Origin: Amycolatopsis acididurans
Lineage (GTDB): Bacteria; Actinomycetota; Actinomycetes; Mycobacteriales; Pseudonocardiaceae
Reading direction: 5' to 3'
Length of the DNA: 64,000 nucleotides
NCBI RefSeq assembly: GCF_012328925.1
Contig: NZ_JAAXLS010000025.1
Span: 27,491-91,490 of the forward strand
Shown here piece by piece: positions 25,653 through 33,598 of this stretch (positions within the stretch are counted from its first letter, which is position 1; each line of letters opens with the position of its first letter). The notes beneath the pieces are model-generated. The model was not told where the DNA came from. It was given only the letters and a program-made list of their open reading frames with translations, and made no database searches. The translations under genes and the position numbers were made by a program.

Positions 25653-25798
25653 ATGGCGACTGCTCGCATCGCACATGACAGACATGCCCCGACACGGCAT
25701 GTCAGTGAACAGCCACTTGTATGACATGGCGACCGCTCCCATTGCACATGACAGACATGCTCCGACACGGCATGTCAGTGAACAGCCACTTGTATGAC
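25653..25798 (+). repeat. Two tandem 73-bp repeats with internal inverted repeats
   Basis: Copies at 25653-25725 and 25726-25798 differ at only a handful of positions, all in the first half. Each contains GACATG, an 11-base spacer, then CATGTC (inverted repeat) and ends TTGTATGAC. The related words TGACAT and ATGACA recur, and TGACATCGTG appears twice just downstream (25796-25805 and 25813-25822) around the promoter of the Fic remnant. The arrangement resembles an operator array for the downstream gene. Confidence 0.75.
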
Positions 25799-25819
25799 AT
25801 CGTGCGCTAGCCTGACATC

Positions 25820-26716
25820 GTGGACCTTGACGCCTTCACCGCCGACGCCCCAGGCAGCCTGGTCGCAATCCATGGCACGGACCCACGGCGTGGCGAGTGG
25901 TCACATATGGCATTTGTGCCCAACCCGCTGAAATCCCCGCCTCCTTCGTAGGCCGTCATTGCGAGCTGAGGCGCAAAGCACTTCGGCATTAGAGGGCACT
26001 CATGCACCATTGGCCGAAAGTGCGTTCGCTTGGGTTGAGGAAGGTCGCCCTTTAACCGTTAATATACTCGAAGAGCTACAACGAATCCTCGTCCGTCAGA
26101 CAAAAGGCGAGGGTAAGTCGTCCGGAAAAATACGCGATCACCAAGTCGTGGTAGGGCAGCGCGCGACAGCCCGACTCGGCGATCTCCCGGTACACGCGGC
26201 ACGTTTCGTACCCCCGCCGCCCGGCCTGGATCTCCAGGCGAACCTTCGCGATCTCCTCGCTTGGATGGCGAGTAAAGACGTGGGGCGAGAGATCGACCCA
26301 GTTGTCGCTGCAGCACTCGCTCACTACCAATTTGAGACGCTCCATCCGTTCCATGACGGCAACGGAAGAATTGGTCGCATGTTGATCGTGCGGCGGGCTT
26401 GGAGGCTTCGGCGCAACGAACACACGACCGCATGATTAATCTTGTCAAGGTACAGGCAGAAATGAAGGAACGCGTTCGCGAATCAAAACTTCGGGCGGAT
26501 ACCGCACACACCCTTGTCGACTTCGCGGTTTCGAATATATCGTTTACCGTCAGAGCGGTCGAGAAAGAGCTAAAGATATCTTACGGCCGCGCCAATACCT
26601 TGGTGAGTCAACTCGTACAATTGGGAGTAATCGCCCCAATGCGTACCACATCTGGCAGTGCACGCAGGTTCTACGCACCGCAGGTTTACGACGTCCTTCT
26701 CGGCAACGAACGATAG
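25820..26716 (+). pseudogene. Broken Fic-family (AMPylase-type) gene
   Basis: Three fragments of one Fic protein lie in different frames. The N-terminus (25820-25951) gives VDLDAFTADAPGSLVAIHG and stops after 43 residues. The core (about 25959-26390) begins LRAEAQSTSALEGTHAPLAE, continues through FAWVEEGRPL, and keeps the catalytic loop HPFHDGNGRIGRM. The C-terminal winged helix (26399-26716) reads EASAQRTHDRM to GRANTLVSQLVQLG and RRFYAP. Segments normally present between these blocks are missing, so there are deletions as well as frameshifts. The region is less GC-rich than its surroundings. A TAGCCT box six bases before the GTG indicates the ancestral gene was leaderless. Fic proteins transfer AMP or similar groups to target hydroxyls. 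A functional product is unlikely. Confidence 0.85.
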
Positions 26717-26817
26717 TCGGGGCGATCCCCGCCAGAGTCGCAATCGGGACGACGAAGGTGGGGCGTCAACGAGGCCGATGATCTTGGCTGGCCGTCAGCC
26801 CGGCGCCTGACCAGCGA

Positions 26818-26830
26818 AAGTGCCCCGAAC
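26818..26830 (+). repeat. Right copy of 13-bp direct repeat, at the tRNA 3' end
   Basis: AAGTGCCCCGAAC, identical to 25586-25598. Ten of its bases are the 3' end of the tRNA gene on the minus strand, the usual core of tRNA attachment sites. Confidence 0.45.
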
Positions 26831-26894
26831 GGGACTCGAACCCGCACTGAATCGATTTTAAGTCGACTGCCTCTGCCGATTGGGCTACCGGGGC
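26821..26894 (-). tRNA. tRNA with UAA anticodon, class I fold (nominally tRNA-Leu)
   Basis: The minus strand folds as a 74-nt cloverleaf. Acceptor GCCCCGG pairs with TCGGGGC, discriminator A. The anticodon stem GTCGA/TCGAT surrounds the loop CTTAAAA, giving anticodon TAA. The T arm is GCGGG-TTCGAGT-CCCGT. The variable loop is only five bases (TCAGT). Bacterial tRNA-Leu should be class II with a long variable arm, so the anticodon says leucine while the body does not. The D stem has three good pairs and a C-A mismatch. No CCA is encoded. A naming program would call it tRNA-Leu(TAA), but its true charging is open. Confidence 0.75.
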
Positions 26895-26917
26895 ACGCAC
26901 AGACTACTGCGTGCCCC
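26890..26917 (-). other. Ten-bp inverted repeat overlapping the tRNA 5' end
   Basis: GGGGCACGCA (26890-26899) and TGCGTGCCCC (26908-26917) are perfect complements with an eight-base loop. On the tRNA strand the 5' flank would pair with the first five tRNA bases, competing with the acceptor stem in the precursor. It may alternatively act as a terminator for ndh, whose stop is 40 bases upstream on the same strand. Confidence 0.5.
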
Positions 26918-26956
26918 GCGTGACCCCGGACCGACCGGGACGAAACCGCGCCGGGA

Positions 26957-28282
26957 TCAGGACCTGGAAGCCCTGGTGAACTCTTCCTTCGGGTTGTTGA
27001 TCTGCCCCAGCGCCACGATCTCGCGCCGGAACAGGCCGCCCAGCATCCAGTCCAGCAGGATGCGCGTCTTGCGGTTGAAGGTCGGCATCGCCTTGAGGTG
27101 GTAGGCACGGTGGAACACCCACGCCGGGAAGCCCTTGATCTTGATGTTCAGCGCGTCGGCCACACCCTTGTGCAGGCCCAGCCCCGCAACCGCACCGAGG
27201 TTCTTGTGGAAGTAGTCCTTCGGCTGCCCGCCGCGCAGCACGCGGATGATGTTGCCCGCCAGGTGCCGCGCCTGCCGCACCGCGTGCTGGGCGTTCGGCG
27301 GGCACGTGGCCGTCGGGTCCTGCTCGGTGCGCGAAAGGTCCGGCACCGCGGCGTTGTCGCCCGCGGTCCACACCTCCGGGTGTCCCACGACCTGCAGCCC
27401 GGCCGTGGCCTCGACACGCCCGCGCTTGTCGACCGGCAGATCCGACTGCGCCAGCACCGGGTTCGCCTTCACGCCGGCGGTCCAGATGATCGTGTCGCTG
27501 TCGAACTCGGTGCCGTCGGAAAGCACCACATGGCCGTTCTCGAACGATTTCGCCGCGGTCGACAGGAAAACCTCAATGCCGCGCCGCTCCAGCTGCTCGA
27601 CGGTCCACACGCCCAGCGTCTCGCGCACCTCGGGCAGGATCCGGCCCGCCGCCTCCACCAGCACCCACCGGATGTCCTCCGGCGAGATGTTCTCGTAGTA
27701 CTCGGTCGCGAAGCGCGTCATATCCTCGAGCTCGGCCAGCGCCTCGATACCGGCGAACCCACCGCCCACGACGGTGAACGTCAGCAAGCGCTTCCTCAGC
27801 TCCGGGTCCAGCGTGCTGGACGCCTGGTCGAGCTTGGTCAGCACGTGGTTGCGCAGGTAGATGGCCTCACCGATGGTCTTGATGCCGATGCCCTCTTCGG
27901 CCAGACCGGGAATGGGCAGCAGCCGCGACACGGCACCGAGCGCGACCACGAGCACGTCGTAGTTGAGCTGTTCGATGTGCCCGTCCGCGGCTTCGACGGT
28001 GACGGACTTACGCGCGTGCTCGATCTTGTTCACGCGCGCGGTCAGCACGTGGCAACGCTTCAGCACGCGCCGCAGCGGCACGACCACGTGCCGCGGTTCG
28101 ATGGCGCCGGCCGCCGCCTCCGGAAGGAACGGCTGGTACGTCATGTGCGGCTGAGGGTCCACGATCGTGACGGACGCTTCGTTGGCGCGAAGCTTCTTCT
28201 GCAGTCCCAACGCGGTGTAGAGCCCGACGTACCCACCGCCCAGGATCAGGATCCGGGTCGGTTCCGACTTAGCTGCGGCCAT
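26957..28282 (-). CDS. ndh: Type II NADH dehydrogenase
   Basis: A non-proton-pumping NADH:menaquinone oxidoreductase on the inner face of the membrane. The 441-residue protein has the FAD site ILILGGGYVGLYTALGL, the NAD-binding GxGxxG segment FTVVGGGFAGIEALAEL, and WTAGDNAAVPD near the FAD contact. A C-terminal amphipathic region (AWVFHRAYHL then TRILLDWMLGGLF) likely anchors it. ATG 28282 is preferred, with GGGAAG upstream; the frame continues to 28351 without family resemblance. It follows the uracil-DNA glycosylase gene on the same strand with an 85-base gap. Confidence 0.92.
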   Translation of the reverse strand: MAAAKSEPTRILILGGGYVGLYTALGLQKKLRANEASVTIVDPQPHMTYQPFLPEAAAGAIEPRHVVVPLRRVLKRCHVLTARVNKIEHARKSVTVEAADGHIEQLNYDVLVVALGAVSRLLPIPGLAEEGIGIKTIGEAIYLRNHVLTKLDQASSTLDPELRKRLLTFTVVGGGFAGIEALAELEDMTRFATEYYENISPEDIRWVLVEAAGRILPEVRETLGVWTVEQLERRGIEVFLSTAAKSFENGHVVLSDGTEFDSDTIIWTAGVKANPVLAQSDLPVDKRGRVEATAGLQVVGHPEVWTAGDNAAVPDLSRTEQDPTATCPPNAQHAVRQARHLAGNIIRVLRGGQPKDYFHKNLGAVAGLGLHKGVADALNIKIKGFPAWVFHRAYHLKAMPTFNRKTRILLDWMLGGLFRREIVALGQINNPKEEFTRASRS

Positions 28283-28367
28283 GCTTGTATCTTCCCACTC
28301 TTCCACCCCTGTCGCTCGTGTACCCCAGTCAGTTGTGACCGGGGTCGCCATAGCAGGGCAAAACGAT

Positions 28368-29066
28368 TCAGATCAACCCCGCGCGGGCGCCCGCCCTGGC
28401 TAAAACCTCACGCACCATCGCGGGGGTCAGCCGGCCCGTGAACGTGTTCTGCTGTGACACGTGATAACACCCGAACAGGTGAAGTTCGGGGACTCCCTCC
28501 AGAGTCACTTCTACTCCGTGCCCGAACTTCGGCAGCGGGCGGGGCAGCGGCCGCACGTCGCCGAGAACCGGCATCAGCGCCTGCCAGCCGAACCCGCCGA
28601 GCACCACGATGGCGCGCAGGGTCGGCCGGAGCAGTTCCAGCTCGCGGGCCAGCCACGGGCGGCAGGCGTCCCGTTCGGCGGGCGTCGGCTTGTTGGCGGG
28701 CGGCGCGCAGTGCACCGGCGCCGTGATCCGGGTGCCGCGCAGTTCCAGGCCGTCGTCGCGGCGTGTCGAGTCCGGTTGGGACGCCAGTCCCACGTCGTAG
28801 AGCGCCTGGAACAACACGTCGCCGGCGCGGTCGCCGGTGAACATCCGGCCGGTCCGGTTCCCGCCGTGCGCGGCCGGTGCGAGACCGACGATCGCCAGTG
28901 ACGCGTCGTCCGGGCCGAAACCCGGCACGGGCCGCCCCCAGTAGGTCTCCCCGGCATACGCGGCACGCTTGGTGACCGCGACCTGCTCACGCCATTCCAC
29001 CAGCCGGGGACACCGGCGACATTCGGCGACCGCCGCGTCCAGCTCATCCAGAGACCCGCACTTCAC
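28368..29066 (-). CDS. Family 5 uracil-DNA glycosylase (UdgB)
   Basis: Removes uracil and some other deaminated bases from DNA in base-excision repair. The 232-residue protein has four cysteines for a 4Fe-4S cluster (CRRCPRLVEW near 16-19, VHCAPP, ERDACRPW), motif A GLAPAAHGGNRTGRMFTGD and motif B HVSQQNTFTG. The A motif (GLAPA-HG) is that of family 5 rather than family 4 enzymes, which read GEAPG. Family 5 enzymes lack the usual catalytic polar residue in motif A and accept a broader range of lesions. It is divergent from the S10 peptidase and upstream of ndh. Confidence 0.92.
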   Translation of the reverse strand: MKCGSLDELDAAVAECRRCPRLVEWREQVAVTKRAAYAGETYWGRPVPGFGPDDASLAIVGLAPAAHGGNRTGRMFTGDRAGDVLFQALYDVGLASQPDSTRRDDGLELRGTRITAPVHCAPPANKPTPAERDACRPWLARELELLRPTLRAIVVLGGFGWQALMPVLGDVRPLPRPLPKFGHGVEVTLEGVPELHLFGCYHVSQQNTFTGRLTPAMVREVLARAGARAGLI

Positions 29067-29143
29067 GTACCCAGGCTAAGGCCGGCCCCTCGCCCACCAC
29101 CGCCCTCAACGGACGCGCTGCCCGCGACAGCTAGATTCCTGGT

Positions 29144-30613
29144 ATGGCAGACACCACCGAGGATGAGACCAAGGAAAAGCCCGCGGCCCCGGCGGACGAT
29201 CTGGTCACCACACAGCACACGCTCACGATCAAGCGCCGCAAGCTCGCCTACACGGCGCAGACCGGCCGCATCGTGCTGCGCAAGGAAGTCCTCACCGACG
29301 GCAAGTTCGACGGCTACCAGCCCAAGGCCGAGGTGTTCTTGACCTCCTACACCCTCGACGACGCCGACCCCGGCCAGCGCCCGGTCACGTTCGCGTTCAA
29401 CGGCGGTCCCGGCGCCGCGAGCGTGTGGCTGCACATGGGCCTGCTCGGGCCGCGCCGCGTGGTCTCGGGCGACGTCGACGCGCCGGAGCCGCCGCCGTAC
29501 CGGCTGGTCGACAACCCGGACAGCCTGCTCGCACACAGCGATCTCGTCTTCATCGACCCGGTGGCCACCGGGTTCTCGCGTGCCGCGACCGGCGAGAAGC
29601 CGGGCGACTATCACGGGTTCCAGCCGGACCTGGAGTCCGTCGGCGAGATCATCCGGCTGTGGACCTCGCGCAACGGCCGCTGGCTGTCGCCGAAGTACCT
29701 GGCGGGCGAGTCCTACGGCACCCTGCGCGCGGCGGCGCTGGCCGCGCACCTGCAGGAGCGGCACGGCATGTACCTCAACGGCGTGATGCTCATCTCCTCG
29801 GTGCTGGACATGGGCTCCATCCGGTTCACCGAGGGCAACGACAAGCCGTTCCCGCTGTTCGTGCCCACCTACGCGGCGATCGCGCACTACCACGGCAGGC
29901 ACGCTGACCGGCCGCTGGACGACGTGCTCGCCGACGCCGAGGACTTCGCGTCCCGGGATCTGCCGTGGGCGCTGGAGCGCGGTTCCCGGCTCAGCGCGGA
30001 GGAACGCACGGAGGCGGTGCGCACGCTGGCCTCGCTCACCGGGCTCGAGGAGTCCTATGTGGACCGCGTGAACCTGCGCATCGAGCATGTCCGGTTCTTC
30101 ACGGAATTGTTGCGGGACAAGGGATTGACCACAGGACGGATGGACGGCCGGTTCACCACGTGGGAGCCGGACGGCGGCCGCGAGCACATGAGCGACGACG
30201 CCTCGGTGTCGCGGATCATCGGCGCGTACTCGGCGGGCTTCAACCACTATGTTCGCGCGGAACTGGGGTACGCCAACGATCTGCCGTACGAGATCCTGTC
30301 GCTGGAGGTCAACCGCGCCTGGTCCTATTCGGACTTCGAGGGCCGTGCGGTGTCGGCGGTGGAGGCACTGTCCTCGGCGATGCGCGCCAACCCGCACCTG
30401 AAAGTCCATGTGGCGCTTGGCTACTACGACGGCGCGACGCCGTACTTCGCGGCCGAGTACGTCCTCGCGCACCTGACGATTCCCGACGAGCTGCGGGAGA
30501 ACGTCGAGACGGCGTACTACCCGGCGGGGCACATGATGTACGTCCATGAGCCGTCGCGGGTGCAGCAGGGCAAGGACCTCGGCAAGTTCATCGCGGACAG
30601 CTCGAACCGCTAG
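29144..30613 (+). CDS. S10-family serine carboxypeptidase-like protein
   Basis: A 489-residue alpha/beta-hydrolase of peptidase family S10. The oxyanion-hole segment is FAFNGGPGAASVWLHMGLLG, the nucleophile lies in LAGESYGTLRAAAL, the aspartate in LGYYDGATPYFA and the histidine in YYPAGHMMYVHE, in the proper order. No signal peptide is visible: the first 20 residues are acidic and charged, so it is probably cytoplasmic, as are other actinobacterial members. Substrate unknown. The transcript is divergent from the uracil-DNA glycosylase and ends at a large hairpin shared with the convergent subtilase. Confidence 0.9.
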   Translation: MADTTEDETKEKPAAPADDLVTTQHTLTIKRRKLAYTAQTGRIVLRKEVLTDGKFDGYQPKAEVFLTSYTLDDADPGQRPVTFAFNGGPGAASVWLHMGLLGPRRVVSGDVDAPEPPPYRLVDNPDSLLAHSDLVFIDPVATGFSRAATGEKPGDYHGFQPDLESVGEIIRLWTSRNGRWLSPKYLAGESYGTLRAAALAAHLQERHGMYLNGVMLISSVLDMGSIRFTEGNDKPFPLFVPTYAAIAHYHGRHADRPLDDVLADAEDFASRDLPWALERGSRLSAEERTEAVRTLASLTGLEESYVDRVNLRIEHVRFFTELLRDKGLTTGRMDGRFTTWEPDGGREHMSDDASVSRIIGAYSAGFNHYVRAELGYANDLPYEILSLEVNRAWSYSDFEGRAVSAVEALSSAMRANPHLKVHVALGYYDGATPYFAAEYVLAHLTIPDELRENVETAYYPAGHMMYVHEPSRVQQGKDLGKFIADSSNR

Positions 30614-30713
30614 CGCGGACGGTGTGCCCGGCGACGGCGATCCCGACCGGAAGCCCGGGCAAATGCGGCACGCTCGCTTCCAGCCCGCCTGCGCACCGCA
30701 ACCCGCCACGAAC

Positions 30714-30762
30714 GCGAGCACCGTCGGTACGGCCGGTCTCAGGCCATACCGACGGTGCTCGC
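30714..30762. terminator. Bidirectional terminator hairpin between peptidase genes
   Basis: A perfect 16-bp stem, GCGAGCACCGTCGGTA (30714-30729) with its complement at 30747-30762. The 17-base loop contains a second GGCC-GGCC pairing. It lies between the convergent S10 peptidase and subtilase genes. There is no long T tract on either side. Confidence 0.75.
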
Positions 30763-30777
30763 ATTCGCTGGGTTGCG

Positions 30778-32499
30778 TCAGCCCCGCACGTAGCCGGAGC
30801 CGTGCGTGACCGCCGAGTAGGCGTCCACCAGGCCGTGCCCGTAGAAGCCGTTGAACGACGTCGGGCCGGCACAGGTCGCGGTGAAGCTCGCGTCCCGGCC
30901 CTCGTCGAGGTAGTCCACGGTGCGCGGCGTCGGGCACGGGGTCTGGGCCGCCGTGCCCTCGATGACCCGCTGCACGGCGTCGGGGCTCAGCCCGAAACCG
31001 CCCCGGCTCGCCTTGCCGTACTGGGACACGATCAGCGCGGCGACGCCGGTCGCGTGTGGCGTGGCCATCGACGTGCCCTGCAGGTACTGGTAGTAGCCGA
31101 CCCGGCCGTCCGGCGCGACCGCCTTCTGCACGCCGAGCGCCTCACCGTCCGGCGTGACGTTGCCCGCCTCGTCGATGTTTCCCTCGGCGATGCCCACGTT
31201 CTCGGGGTAGGCCGACAGGATCATGTTCTCGTTGGTGCGGTACAGATCGGTGCCGAAGTAGTCGCGGTAGTACCCGCCGGGCGCGGCGACCGAGATCTGC
31301 TCGGTGCCGTAGTTGGAGTAGTCGGCCTTCGCACCCGACGGTCCGAACGCGGCGACCCCGATGGTGTGCGGGCCTTCGGTCGGCATCGACAGGCAGGTCG
31401 CGTTGTCGATCACGCGGTCGTGCGCCGCCTCGGCCGGATAGTCCGGGCTGGTCGCGTCGGGCTGCGGCAGGCCGAGGTCGCTGTGCTCGTTGCCGAGCGC
31501 GACCACGGACGAGACTCCCTTGCCGTAGGCGTAGTTCAGCGCGCGCGTGACGGCCTCGACGATGGTGCGCTGCTCCAGTCGCTGCTCGGCCGAGTCGGCC
31601 GCGTTGGCGGCGCAGTTGTACAGCCACGGGTCCACGTAGAAGCTCATGTTCACCACGTCGATGCCCGCATCGCCGGCGTAGGTCAGCGCATCCACGGTCG
31701 GCTGCAGGAAGAAGTACCCCGAGTCCTGGCCGGCACGGATATTGACGAGCGTGACGTCCGGTGCGACACCGGAAACGCCGAAACCGTTGGCGGCGGCGGC
31801 GATCGTGCCCGCGACGTGCGTGCCGTGGCCGTTGTCGTCGTGGTCGGCGGGGTCCACGCAACCGCGGTACTCGCACGGGCCGTCGACGACCGCACCGGTC
31901 TCGTCGGTGGGGATGTCGCGGGTGAAGTTGCGGGAGTCCGCGGCGTCGAAGTTCGGCGCGATGTCGGGATGCGAACCGTCGACACCGGTGTCGATCACGC
32001 CGACCTTGACGCGCTTGTCGCCCGGCTGCACGGTGCGGGCGAGATCCGAGCGGACCGAGGCCAGGCCCCACAGCTTGTCGTCGAGCGGGTCCATGCCCGC
32101 GGGCGCGGGCTTGTCCGGGCGTTGCTTCGCCGAACCGCGTTCCTTCTCGACGGCGTCCGGTTTCGCGGTGGACCTGTCCTTGGGCGACTGACCGATCGAG
32201 GTCGCCTTCGCCGCGCCGTACACCGACCGGTCGGCCGAGACGCGCTCCACGAACCCGTTGGCGGGCGCGGTCGCCGTGATCAGGCCGACCGCGGTGTTGG
32301 TCTTGAGCACGGTGCCACCCGCGTCCCGGACCGCCTGTACGGCGGCGCCGACACTCTGACCCGCCGCGGTGAGCACGGTGAACTCCGTGGCGGGGCCGGA
32401 AAGCTGCCGCGGCGAGGCCGCAGCGACGGGTGCGCTCACGATCCCGCCGATCAGCGGCACCGCGAGCGCGGCGACGAGCAGTCTGGTTCTTCTCACCAA
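30778..32499 (-). CDS. Secreted subtilisin-like serine protease (S8)
   Basis: A 573-residue secreted protease. A Sec signal peptide (MVRRTRLLVAALAVPLIGGI, then SAPVAAA) is followed by a pro-region with an I9-like fold (about 35-100). The S8 catalytic domain follows: Asp in VGVIDTGVDGSHPDI, His in GHGTHVAGTIAAA and Ser in GTSMATPHATGVAALIV. Several cysteine pairs (for example GPCEYRGCVDP) suggest disulfides. No LPXTG anchor or C-terminal membrane helix is seen, so it is probably released or loosely wall-bound, unlike ESX mycosins. It is monocistronic and ends at the shared hairpin. Confidence 0.93.
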   Translation of the reverse strand: MVRRTRLLVAALAVPLIGGIVSAPVAAASPRQLSGPATEFTVLTAAGQSVGAAVQAVRDAGGTVLKTNTAVGLITATAPANGFVERVSADRSVYGAAKATSIGQSPKDRSTAKPDAVEKERGSAKQRPDKPAPAGMDPLDDKLWGLASVRSDLARTVQPGDKRVKVGVIDTGVDGSHPDIAPNFDAADSRNFTRDIPTDETGAVVDGPCEYRGCVDPADHDDNGHGTHVAGTIAAAANGFGVSGVAPDVTLVNIRAGQDSGYFFLQPTVDALTYAGDAGIDVVNMSFYVDPWLYNCAANAADSAEQRLEQRTIVEAVTRALNYAYGKGVSSVVALGNEHSDLGLPQPDATSPDYPAEAAHDRVIDNATCLSMPTEGPHTIGVAAFGPSGAKADYSNYGTEQISVAAPGGYYRDYFGTDLYRTNENMILSAYPENVGIAEGNIDEAGNVTPDGEALGVQKAVAPDGRVGYYQYLQGTSMATPHATGVAALIVSQYGKASRGGFGLSPDAVQRVIEGTAAQTPCPTPRTVDYLDEGRDASFTATCAGPTSFNGFYGHGLVDAYSAVTHGSGYVRG

Positions 32500-32592
32500 A
32501 ATCCTCCTCGGAGAAAAGGGTGAGAGGAACCTACCCGGACATTCGGCTATTCAGCGGCGAAAACCCTACGAAAGTCAGTGGTCACATTTCGG

Positions 32593-33546
32593 TCATGCCA
32601 GCGACAGCGCGATCCCGTCGAGGATGTCGTGCTCGCTGACCACCAGCGCCGACGGGCCGCCGCGCTCCGCGAGCTGCTCGGACAGCACCCGCACGATCAG
32701 CGCGCCGCCGCCGATGACGTCGACCCGGCCGGGGTGGATCACCGGGTTCGCGGCGCGGGTCGCGTGGTCGGCCGCGAGCAGGTCGTCCGACAGCTTCGCC
32801 AGCGACTCGAACGACAGCCGCGACAGGTGCGTGGCCGTCGAGTCGTACTCGGGCAGTTCCTGGGACACGGCCGACAGCGTGGTGACCGTGCCCGCGACAC
32901 CGATCCAGGTCTTGGCCTTCGACACGTCCACGGCCTCGAACGCCTCGTTCAGCACCTCGGTCGCGAAGCGGCGCGCCGCGGCGATCTCCTCGGCGGTGGG
33001 CGGATCGGACTTCAGCGCCCGCTCGGTGATCCGCACGCAGCCGATGTCGACGGATTTCGCCGCGGTGACCGACGCCCGCTGCCCGTCCCATTCACCCAGC
33101 ACCAGCTCGGTGGAGCCACCGCCGACGTCGACCACCAGGAACGGCCCGTCGTCGGGGTCCTGCTCGCCGACGGCGCCGGTGAACGACAGCCGCGCCTCCT
33201 CGTCGCCGGTGATCACCTCGGCCTCGACACCGAGGACCTCGCGCGTCATCGCGAAGAACTCGTCGCGGTTGCTCGCGTCGCGAGTGGCCGACGTGGCGAC
33301 CATGCGGACCTTCTCGGCCCCCTTGCGCCGCGCCGCGATCGTGTAGTCCGCGAGCGCCGCGCGGGTGCGCTCCAGCGCTTCGGGCGCGAGCCGCCCGGTG
33401 GCGTCCACGCCCTGGCCGAGCCGCACCACCCGCATCTCCCGATGCAGGTCGCGCAGGTCGACGGTGCCGTCATGGCGGTGCGTCAGCTCGGCGACGAGCA
33501 GGCGGATGGAGTTGGTCCCACAGTCGATCGCGGCAACACGAGGCAT
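32593..33546 (-). CDS. Ppx/GppA-family exopolyphosphatase
   Basis: A 317-residue member of the exopolyphosphatase/pppGpp phosphatase family with the actin-like ATPase fold. Phosphate-binding loop 1 is AAIDCGTNSIRLLVAE, loop 2 is VVDVGGGSTELVLGE, and the catalytic-glutamate region follows ATSATRDASNRDEFF. It is about half the length of E. coli Ppx because it lacks the C-terminal HD-like domains, as do the short mycobacterial proteins. It ends the conserved group with DUF501, divIC and eno (Rv1023-Rv1026 arrangement, from memory). The role is polyphosphate or alarmone turnover; which one cannot be read from sequence. Confidence 0.92.
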   Translation of the reverse strand: MPRVAAIDCGTNSIRLLVAELTHRHDGTVDLRDLHREMRVVRLGQGVDATGRLAPEALERTRAALADYTIAARRKGAEKVRMVATSATRDASNRDEFFAMTREVLGVEAEVITGDEEARLSFTGAVGEQDPDDGPFLVVDVGGGSTELVLGEWDGQRASVTAAKSVDIGCVRITERALKSDPPTAEEIAAARRFATEVLNEAFEAVDVSKAKTWIGVAGTVTTLSAVSQELPEYDSTATHLSRLSFESLAKLSDDLLAADHATRAANPVIHPGRVDVIGGGALIVRVLSEQLAERGGPSALVVSEHDILDGIALSLA

Positions 33547-33598
33547 ACGTGGAGGGTACTGGGCCGCGGAGCACCTCTTTTGGGGGTGGCGGTGGCCC

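Noticed and set aside
25653..25798. Plasmid-type iteron origin
   Set aside because: Only two copies, no replication gene and no AT-rich unwinding region nearby.
30622..32523. A 633-codon open frame on the plus strand
   Set aside because: Antisense to the subtilase, which has a signal peptide and a complete catalytic triad.
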